A DNA stretch of 64,000 bases from NCBI RefSeq assembly GCF_010092985.1, contig NZ_CP048106.1, positions 1,178,001 to 1,242,000 on the forward strand, in the 5' to 3' direction. Positions within the stretch are counted from its first letter, which is position 1. Each line of letters starts with the position of its first letter. The notes under the pieces are model-generated. The model had not been told where the DNA came from. It saw nothing but the letters and a program-made list of their open reading frames with translations, and searched no databases. The translations under genes and the position numbers were made by a program. This DNA is from Pontibacter pudoricolor (lineage in GTDB: Bacteria; Bacteroidota; Bacteroidia; Cytophagales; Hymenobacteraceae). Shown here piece after piece: positions 25,142 to 32,615 of the stretch.

Positions 25142-27010
25142 TTAAAATCTTTTTCTGCGGAAACCACCTCTGTCACCACCACGGTCACGATCGCTGCCAC
25201 CGAAACGGCTGCCACTTCCACCGCGGTCACCACCACGATCTCTGTCGCCACCGCCAAAGCGGCTGCCACCTCTGTCGCCACCGCGGTCACGATCGCCTCC
25301 ACCACGTGGGCCACCAAAACGGCTACCACCACGGTCACCACGATCACGGTCTCTGTCGCCACCGCCGAAACGGCTGCCACCTCTTCCACCGCGATCTTCA
25401 CGATCACCGCCTTCTTTGCCACCGCCTTTTTTATCAGACTTCTCAACAACAACCATGCGTCCGTCCACTTCAATACGGCCTACTTTCTCAAGTATGTTGG
25501 CTGTATATTCTGAAGGCACTTCCACAAAGCTGAACTTGTCGTACAGATCAATATCACCCACTTTAGCAGCCGGAATATCGGAGTTTGCAACTAACAGATC
25601 GATCAGGTCTTTCGGATGCACACGGTCTTTTTTCCCGATGGTGATAAACAGGCGGTCGAAACCTTCCTTAGAGAAACCAAGTCCTTTTTCAGCTTCTTTA
25701 CCAGCCTCCTTTACTTTTGCTTCTTTCAGTGTCATTTTAAGCAACGCAGCAGCAACTTCAAGCGAAGTATAGTCTTCGTTTACCAGTTTCTCTATGCTGG
25801 TGATATGCTTGGTAAGGTTTCCTTTCTCCAGTACTTCACGCACTTTTTCAAGGAACATGCTGGTACGCAGTTCGTTCACATCTTCGTAAGAAGGCACTTG
25901 CTGCAACTGGATATTTGCTTTTGTATAGCGCATGATATCCTTCAGCTTGTACATATCCGAACGGCCAGATACAAAAGAGTAAGCCTTACCTGATTTACCG
26001 GCACGACCTGTACGGCCGATACGGTGCACATAAGCTTCTTCATCCTGCGGTAGGTCGTAGTTAAATACGGCTTCCACGTTCTCCACATCCAGACCACGGG
26101 CTGCCACGTCTGTAGCTACCAGTATCTCCAGCTGTGCGTTACGGAACTTGCCCATCACGTTAGAGCGCTGGTTCTGGTTAAGGTCACCGTGCAGGGCATC
26201 GGCTAAATAACCACGGCTCTGCAGGCTTGTTACCAGTTCATCCACCATGCGCTTCGTATTACAGAAGATCACAACAGACTTCATGTTGAACATATCCAGC
26301 ACGCGAGAAAGTACTTCCTGCTTCATGCTGTTACGCACTTCAAAATAAATCTGGTCGATGTTGGTAACGGTAAGCTCCTTATGAACCACTTTCACAATTA
26401 CCGGATCTTTCTGGTAACGCTTTGTAAGGTCCATGATCGGCTTAGACATGGTAGCTGAGAAGAAGATCGTCTGGCGTTCTTCCGGCATTTTGCTCAATAC
26501 AAACTCGATATCGTCACGGAAACCCATGTCAAGCATCTCATCTGCCTCATCCAGAATGATCTTACGGATCTTATCAAGACGTAAAGTTCCGCGCTCTACG
26601 TGGTCCATTACACGACCCGGCGTACCGATCACGATCTGAACACCTTGCTTTAAGGCACGCAGCTGACGGTCGTAAGCCTGGCCACCGTAAATAGGAACGA
26701 TGCTGATATTTGGCTTATACTTAATTAATTTCTGAATCTCGCCTGCTACCTGAATAGCCAGTTCGCGGGTTGGGCAAAGGATAAGCGCCTGCACACTGCG
26801 GTCGTTCTCATCAATGCTTTCTATAGTTGGAATACCAAAAGCGGCAGTTTTACCTGTACCTGTCTGTGCCTGACCAATAATGTCACGGCCTTCCATAATA
26901 ACCGGTATTGCTTCTGTCTGGATTGGAGAGGCCTCTTCGAAGCCCATGTCTGCGATAGCACGCTGAACTTCCGGCGAAAGCGGAAGCTCGTCAAATCTGA
27001 TTTTGTTCAT
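25142..27010 (-). CDS. deaD: DEAD-box RNA helicase DeaD/CsdA-like with RGG tail
   Basis: 622 residues. The helicase core (residues about 1-370) has AQTGTGKTAAFG, PTREL, DEAD, SAT and HRIGRTGRAGK. A DbpA-type RNA-binding domain follows at about 465-545 (FITIGKKDRVHPKDLIDLLV, FSFVEVPSEYTANILEKV). The last 75 residues are an Arg/Gly/Asp-rich tail of near-identical GGDRDRGGDRGGSRFGG-like repeats expected to bind RNA. Such helicases assist ribosome assembly and cold adaptation. The tail is encoded by tandem DNA repeats and could vary in copy number. Confidence 0.93.
   Translation of the reverse strand: MNKIRFDELPLSPEVQRAIADMGFEEASPIQTEAIPVIMEGRDIIGQAQTGTGKTAAFGIPTIESIDENDRSVQALILCPTRELAIQVAGEIQKLIKYKPNISIVPIYGGQAYDRQLRALKQGVQIVIGTPGRVMDHVERGTLRLDKIRKIILDEADEMLDMGFRDDIEFVLSKMPEERQTIFFSATMSKPIMDLTKRYQKDPVIVKVVHKELTVTNIDQIYFEVRNSMKQEVLSRVLDMFNMKSVVIFCNTKRMVDELVTSLQSRGYLADALHGDLNQNQRSNVMGKFRNAQLEILVATDVAARGLDVENVEAVFNYDLPQDEEAYVHRIGRTGRAGKSGKAYSFVSGRSDMYKLKDIMRYTKANIQLQQVPSYEDVNELRTSMFLEKVREVLEKGNLTKHITSIEKLVNEDYTSLEVAAALLKMTLKEAKVKEAGKEAEKGLGFSKEGFDRLFITIGKKDRVHPKDLIDLLVANSDIPAAKVGDIDLYDKFSFVEVPSEYTANILEKVGRIEVDGRMVVVEKSDKKGGGKEGGDREDRGGRGGSRFGGGDRDRDRGDRGGSRFGGPRGGGDRDRGGDRGGSRFGGGDRDRGGDRGGSGSRFGGSDRDRGGDRGGFRRKRF
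25150..25425 (-). repeat. Tandem repeats encoding the DeaD RGG tail
   Basis: Near-identical units of roughly 30-45 bases, built from ggtggcgacagagatcgtgg-like segments on the minus strand, encode the repeated Arg-Gly-Gly tail. Spurious long ORFs on both strands arise from this composition. Confidence 0.75.
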
Positions 27011-27632
27011 CTAATTTTTTATTACTGAATATAACTCTCTGGAGTAGCCTGTTTTTACCTATCCCTATGATACGTATCGAAAAACAAAAAATAAAGGTTA
27101 TCCAATTGTGGCGTTGCCAGTTATACCAGTAAATCAGACTTATTCCAAATCGGGTGCAAAGGTACGAGGTTTTTAGGTTAATAACTAATATTCCTTAAAC
27201 CTGCTTTATTTACATCAAACAAGCCTAAAAATTAAATATAAGGATTATTCTATACTTACCCCTGTAACATTAGCTGGTATTACAGAGCATAACATGTAAA
27301 TATTTAATTATTATTTATTACTTTTTAAATTGTTTAGGCATAACCTTTTATTGCGCCGCTCGTTATTATAGCCAATTCACCCATTTAAAGCACACATTCA
27401 CCAGTAATTTAAATATTTGAACATTTATTTTTAACCAAGTGCCGTAGTATACAAAATCCGAAACCCAAAACTACTGACCCTTATGCCAGATTGAACCGTA
27501 CCTAACCCCGGTACTCCCCTGCCCTATATTACCTGCAAGCCTTATTGAACAGAAGCTAATGAGCACGTGTAGAAATACACCGCTTACTGAAAATCAATTA
27601 AACAAAACCTTAAACCCCTTAGTCCCTCACTT
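27011..27632. other. 622-base AT-rich region between divergent deaD and a hypothetical gene
   Basis: No ORF. It contains the deaD -7 element at 27157-27164, giving a leader of about 140 bases, which is long and cold-shock-gene-like. The remainder to 27600 is AT-rich, with no clear hairpin. Confidence 0.55.
27157..27164 (-). promoter_or_regulatory. -7 promoter element of deaD
   Basis: The minus-strand sequence is TACCTTTG, matching TAnnTTTG, about 147 bases upstream of the deaD ATG. It implies a long 5' leader. Confidence 0.5.
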
Positions 27633-28172
27633 ATGTTACATTTTACAAAAATTTCAACTCAAGGCAAAGACTTTAATCTAATTGCTTCTGGTGCACTGGC
27701 TTTTAAAATTCACAACAAAATTCTGAAGGATGAAGCATTTGTGCATGGCTCTTCCGTTAGCCGTAACATGTTGGTAGGCAGTGTGCCGGCCCGTAAGGCG
27801 ACAACTGACAAGAAAAGCGTTTTCTTTGTTATTATCTCTGACCTGGATAAAGTAAATACCGAATCGTTGTGCCAGATGATAGCACAGGAACGCGCTAAGG
27901 GTAGCTACGCGGTTTGCCAGGTTATCCCGATGTATTATAACGAACCATCTTTTAAAGCACTTAAAATGCTGCGCCAGAATTTTGATGAAGTACTGGAATT
28001 AAGCAAGTTTAACCTTGGTGGCAGCAAAGTATTAATTGGCATGGAGCAGCAACACTGTATCATCTCTGATTACGTGATCTCGATGGCCCGCATTATGTTC
28101 CATGTATGTGCCAACAGTGCCATACCTGCAAAAACAGCTGAAGAACGTATTGAAGAACCTGCATTTGCATAA
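27633..28172 (+). CDS. Conserved hypothetical protein
   Basis: 179 residues, no signal peptide, mixed alpha/beta (LVGSVPARKATTDKKSVFFV, IISDLDKVNTESLCQMIAQE, KVLIGMEQQHCIISDYVISM). I do not recognise a domain. It is a single gene with a strong terminator and a long AT-rich upstream region shared with deaD. The good codon use and well-formed flanks support a real gene. Confidence 0.75.
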   Translation: MLHFTKISTQGKDFNLIASGALAFKIHNKILKDEAFVHGSSVSRNMLVGSVPARKATTDKKSVFFVIISDLDKVNTESLCQMIAQERAKGSYAVCQVIPMYYNEPSFKALKMLRQNFDEVLELSKFNLGGSKVLIGMEQQHCIISDYVISMARIMFHVCANSAIPAKTAEERIEEPAFA

Positions 28173-28191
28173 ACTCTACATACTATAAACT

Positions 28192-28230
28192 AAAACAGGC
28201 TGCCTATCCCCTACAGGCAGCCTGTTTTTA
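28192..28230 (+). terminator. Terminator after the hypothetical gene
   Basis: AAAACAGGCTGCCT (28192-28205) pairs with AGGCAGCCTGTTTT (28215-28228), 14 bp, then a T run. Confidence 0.88.
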
Positions 28231-28343
28231 TTTTACACCTTTACTATCAGCAGCATAGCAATTTACTTCACTTACAAGCTTGCAAACACTGGCATGCGGG
28301 CGGGCAAAAGTGTATCTTTATACCTGGCTTTATCTCAACTGCA

Positions 28344-31300
28344 ATGGCATCAGTTTTTAAAATATACTCTTCTTCTGCCGGGTCAGGCAAAACATACGCG
28401 CTTACCAAAGAATACCTGAAACTGGCCTTGCACCAGCCAAACCCCGACTACTACAGATCTATACTGGCCATTACCTTTACCAACGATGCGGCCGCCGAAA
28501 TGAAGGAGCGTATTCTGGGGGCTTTACGCGGCTTTAACGATGATATCCTGCCGGAAAAAGTAAAAGCCAAGAGCGAGAACCTACTCGAAACTATAACAAG
28601 CGAACTGCAGCAGGCCCATCCGGAACAGTACCTGGATAAGGAAGAGATCAGAAGAAGAGCCGGACTTGTTTTTACGCAGGTGCTTTACAACTATGCCGAT
28701 TTCAGTGTCAGTACGATTGATAGTTTTGTAAACAAGATCGTACAGGCTTTTGCCCGCGAACTGAAAATACCTCACAACTTTGAAGTAGACCTGGACTCGA
28801 ATACCCTGCTTAACACAGCTGTATCGTTGCTGCTGGATAAGGTAAAAGACGAAAAAGGCGACCTGCTTACCGAAACCCTGGAGCAGTTTATTCTGGAAAA
28901 GGCAAGCGAAGGCCGTAGCTGGAGCATGCTGACACAGGAACTGGCCGACTTTGCCAAAAACCTGCTGAACGAACAGGTGTATGAAGCCATTACGGATCTG
29001 CAAACACTTACACTGGAAGATTTCAGGGAAGTGCACAAGCAATTGCGCCAGACCAAACAGGATATTGAAGCCGCTATAGTTGAACCCGCCACACAGGCTG
29101 TAGCTTTACTGGAACAGGCTAACCTGGATGCTTCTGACCTCTCGTATGGCAAGAACGGCATTTATGGTTACTTCTATCGCTGGCTTAAAACTGTAGACCT
29201 TAACTATAGCAATAGCAATGCCCGCAAAATCGTGGAGAACGACAGCTGGTACAGTGCAACTGCTAAAAAGAACAGCTTTATAGTCAGCCAGATCGACAGT
29301 ATAAAAGACCAACTGGCCGAACTATACCAGGAGCTCGAAAATCGTAAGGAACAGTTTGCCGGCATGTATACTCTGCTCAATGCTATAGTTCCACACCTAT
29401 ATAAACTATCGGTACTGAATGAGCTGGAGAAATGCCTGCAGGAGATAAAACTGGATAAGAATACAGTCCATATTTCAGAGTTCAACAAGCGCATTATTGA
29501 TATTGTATTAAAGGAGCCGGTTCCATTTATTTATGAACGCCTCGGCGAAAAGTATAACCACATTCTCATAGATGAGTTTCAGGATACTTCGGTTTTGCAA
29601 TGGAATAACCTGCTGCCGCTGGTAGAGAATGCGCTGGCGTCGGGGCACTTTAGCATGGTGGTGGGCGATGCAAAACAGGCCATTTACCGCTGGCGCGGCG
29701 GTGAGATGGAACAGATACTGCACCTTTATAAAAAGAACACCGCCCAACTATACCAGAACCGCCGCAACGCTGACCTGATCCGGGAACGCTACCACACGCT
29801 TAACAACGATGTGCTGCAACCCGACAACCTGAACCAGAACTATAGAAGCCGCGCCGAGATCATTCATTTTAACAACGACATTTTTACATTTGCCAGTCAG
29901 GCGCACCCGGAGTTTAGTATGTTCACGTCTATTTACGATGCTGATTTTATACAGGAAGTTCCGGACGCAACCAACACCGGCGGCCATGTTCAGGTCCTAT
30001 TTACCTACGAAGGCGACAGCAACACCAAGTACGACTTTGACACCTGCACCCGCACCGAAGATCTATACCCGAAATACACCCACCTGGCAGAGATTAGCTA
30101 CAATGAAAGTATGCTGAACATGGTGGTGCACCTGGTGGAGAATGCCGTGGCAGAGGGATACGAACTGCGCGATATCGCCATACTCAGCCGCACAAACCAG
30201 AACAGCAAGCGTATCGCCAATTTCCTGAAAGAACGCCGCTACGACATCATTTCGCAGGATTCCCTGTCGCTGCAGTTTGCCGAAGTTATAAACTTTATCA
30301 TTGCCCTGTTCAGGGTATTTAACCGGCCAAACGATGCACTGGCAAAATCAGAAGCGCTGTACCTGATAAGTTTAGTTACGAAGAACCTGGTGCCTGATGT
30401 GAAGGTTACGCAACGAATAGCAACTATAGCTAACACCCCAGACCCGGCCGCTTTTTATGATTACATCAGAGAACTTGGGTTTGACCTGGATGAGCGCAAT
30501 ACCGGAAACCTATCTATTTACGAGCTGACCGAAAGGCTTATCCGCATCTTTAATTTGCTGGGCCATAACAACGAGTGTGAATACATTTTCCGCTTCCTGG
30601 ATTTAGTGCTGGAGTATAGTTTAAAGAACAGCAACAACCTGAACAACTTCCTGGGGTATTGGGATGTGCAGAAGGAAAAACTAAGCATTAACACCCCTAA
30701 AAACCGGAACGCGGTAACTATAACCAGCATTCACAAATCCAAAGGCCTGGCCTACCCTATCGTTATCATCCCGTTTGCTGACTGGAGCACCGAACCGAAG
30801 CGTGGCTCGCTGATGTGGAGCCAGTTGCCTGACAGCGTGAACTATACCGGAAAATTACGCAGTGTAGCTGTAAACATCGGCTCGAAATTGGAAAATACGG
30901 AACTGGGCGATCAGTATAAAACAGAGCTTGAGAAGACCTTTATCGAAAACCTGAACATGCTGTATGTGGCGCTCACCCGCCCTATCGAAAGGCTGTACAT
31001 GATCGGTAATGCCAAAGACCTGTTGATGGAAGATAAAATGCCGAAGGCGGATGGGCAGGTAAAGAATATAAGCCATTTGTTGTACCAGTATCTGAAGGAA
31101 AAAGAACTATGGGAACCCGGTAGATTCTGTTATCAACTGGCCAAAGGCAACGCTCCTAAAAAGCATAACTATAGTTCGGAAGAAGGTACCTTTGAACTGA
31201 CGCACCTGGTAACGACCGATTGGGAACAACGCCTGAAAATAAAACAGCACGCCAACAACGTCTTCGATTTTGAAACGCAGCAGCGCCAGCGCCAGGTAAA

Positions 31301-31748
31301 CCGTAAACTACACTATGCTTTGTCGCGGATCACGTTTGCACCGGAAGTAAACCAGGTGCTGCGGCAAATGGGCTACGAAGGCATCATCAGCGAGCGCGAC
31401 AAACCGGAATTACACCGCCTGTTAACCGAAATTGTGCAGCACCCGAAAATGGCTTATTACTTCTCTAACAAAGTAGTTATAGAACAGGAAAAAGAAGTAT
31501 TGGATGCCCGAGCGTACCTGTACAAACCCGACCGTATAGTTTTCGACGGGGAAACAGTTGTGTTGCTAGAGTTTAAGTCGCCGCCACCGGAACCGGAACA
31601 CCGCAACCGCCTGGACCATTATGCCGTGCGTTTCAGGCAACTTGGTTATAAAAAAGTAAGATGCGTGCTCTATTACTTCGATACACAGGAAATAAAAGAA
31701 TGGCAATACGGCGACAAGCCGGCTACGCAGTTGGGTTTGGCGTTTTAA
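28344..31748 (+). CDS. UvrD-type helicase-nuclease, AddA-like
   Basis: 1134 residues. The SF1 helicase motifs are Walker A SSSAGSGKT (residues 9-17), AITFTNDAAAEMKERI (Ia), LIDEFQDTS (II), VGDAKQAIYRWRGGE (III), LNQNYRSR (IV), ITSIHKSKGLAYPIV (V) and NMLYVALTRPIERL (VI). The C-terminus has a PD-(D/E)xK nuclease: Asp1063 (KPDRIVF) and Glu1076-x-Lys1078 (LLEFKSP). This is the AddA/RecB-like subunit that resects double-strand breaks. The AddB-like gene follows after one small VOC gene and a repeat region. Confidence 0.92.
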   Translation: MASVFKIYSSSAGSGKTYALTKEYLKLALHQPNPDYYRSILAITFTNDAAAEMKERILGALRGFNDDILPEKVKAKSENLLETITSELQQAHPEQYLDKEEIRRRAGLVFTQVLYNYADFSVSTIDSFVNKIVQAFARELKIPHNFEVDLDSNTLLNTAVSLLLDKVKDEKGDLLTETLEQFILEKASEGRSWSMLTQELADFAKNLLNEQVYEAITDLQTLTLEDFREVHKQLRQTKQDIEAAIVEPATQAVALLEQANLDASDLSYGKNGIYGYFYRWLKTVDLNYSNSNARKIVENDSWYSATAKKNSFIVSQIDSIKDQLAELYQELENRKEQFAGMYTLLNAIVPHLYKLSVLNELEKCLQEIKLDKNTVHISEFNKRIIDIVLKEPVPFIYERLGEKYNHILIDEFQDTSVLQWNNLLPLVENALASGHFSMVVGDAKQAIYRWRGGEMEQILHLYKKNTAQLYQNRRNADLIRERYHTLNNDVLQPDNLNQNYRSRAEIIHFNNDIFTFASQAHPEFSMFTSIYDADFIQEVPDATNTGGHVQVLFTYEGDSNTKYDFDTCTRTEDLYPKYTHLAEISYNESMLNMVVHLVENAVAEGYELRDIAILSRTNQNSKRIANFLKERRYDIISQDSLSLQFAEVINFIIALFRVFNRPNDALAKSEALYLISLVTKNLVPDVKVTQRIATIANTPDPAAFYDYIRELGFDLDERNTGNLSIYELTERLIRIFNLLGHNNECEYIFRFLDLVLEYSLKNSNNLNNFLGYWDVQKEKLSINTPKNRNAVTITSIHKSKGLAYPIVIIPFADWSTEPKRGSLMWSQLPDSVNYTGKLRSVAVNIGSKLENTELGDQYKTELEKTFIENLNMLYVALTRPIERLYMIGNAKDLLMEDKMPKADGQVKNISHLLYQYLKEKELWEPGRFCYQLAKGNAPKKHNYSSEEGTFELTHLVTTDWEQRLKIKQHANNVFDFETQQRQRQVNRKLHYALSRITFAPEVNQVLRQMGYEGIISERDKPELHRLLTEIVQHPKMAYYFSNKVVIEQEKEVLDARAYLYKPDRIVFDGETVVLLEFKSPPPEPEHRNRLDHYAVRFRQLGYKKVRCVLYYFDTQEIKEWQYGDKPATQLGLAF

Positions 31749-32136
31749 ACCCCATCCCGGTCTTCCACTAAAAACAGGGGAAGGAGAATAAAAATGGCGC
31801 GGGCGTCCTCGTCCCGAAGTGCTTCGGGGTCCGAGACTCATGTCGAACTATAGTTGGGCCTCCAGCCCAGTTGAGTTAAACATTCTGCTGTTCTGGACAT
31901 CCGTGTCCGGAACCAACTCTGCTGCGGACTTCCGAGTCCGCGTTATTCGAAACATGGGGCACGGATGTCCTCGGCAGATAACTTTCGGATACGGATGTCC
32001 GAAAGAGCGTTGGAAGTTTAAGACACGGGTTACAAACCCGCGCCAGCAAATAGTTAAATAAAGTTGAAAGTATAAACTAAAACATAACACCAGTTCCCCT
32101 TCCTGCTTTCAGGAGGGGGTTAGGGGGAAGTAAATC
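31749..32136. repeat. Intergenic palindromic repeat cluster
   Basis: 388 bases without a gene, dominated by short palindromes: CCCGAAG-tg-CTTCGGG near 31814-31829, GGACA-TCCG-TGTCC (31895-31908), GCGGACT-TCCG-AGTCCGC (31924-31941), and CTTTCGGA...TCCGAAAG (31982-32005). The 31889-31945 part recurs at 40638-40694. A CCCCTTCC...GGAGGGGGTTAGGGG element (32097-32127) is related to those near 44.4 kb. Confidence 0.8.
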
Positions 32137-32565
32137 ATGGAACAACGCATAACATTAATAACGCTGGGCGTAAAAAACCTGCAACGGTCTCGGGATTTCT
32201 ACATCAACACCTTTGGCTGGAAGCCTTTAGAAACCAGCAACGAGAGCATCCTTTTCTTCCAGTTAAACGGCATTCAACTGGCACTATTTCCGCAGGAATC
32301 TTTGGCAGATGATGCCGGCGTACCTGCCGACGGCAAAGGCTTTAGAGGTTTTTCGCTGGCACACAATGTCCGCTCTGAAAAAGAAGTGGATGAATTGGTT
32401 GCATACCTTGAAGCAAAAGGAGTACGCGTACTGAAGCAACCTGAAAAAGTATTTTGGGGTGGCTACAGCAGCTACATCGCCGACCCGGACGATAACTTAT
32501 GGGAGATCGCTTATAACCCATTCATACCATTAGATGCCAGCGGAAATACTGAGAGCATCCATTAA
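32137..32565 (+). CDS. VOC family protein (glyoxalase/bleomycin-resistance fold)
   Basis: 142 residues. Typical VOC opening RITLITLGVKNLQRSRDFYI, then FFQLNGIQLALFP and SSYIADPDDNLWEIAYNP, whose final Glu is a usual metal ligand. It is a small cytosolic metalloenzyme or binding protein with unknown substrate. It sits between addA-like and addB-like genes and is probably unrelated to them in function. Confidence 0.88.
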   Translation: MEQRITLITLGVKNLQRSRDFYINTFGWKPLETSNESILFFQLNGIQLALFPQESLADDAGVPADGKGFRGFSLAHNVRSEKEVDELVAYLEAKGVRVLKQPEKVFWGGYSSYIADPDDNLWEIAYNPFIPLDASGNTESIH

Positions 32566-32615
32566 GAGCTTCCCCATTCACTCATTCAATTATTCAGTCA
32601 TTCAAAATTAAGCAA

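Noticed and set aside
25135..25473. 112-residue Ala/Val-rich ORF on the minus strand and small plus-strand ORFs
   Set aside because: These are frame shadows of the repetitive Gly/Arg tail of deaD.
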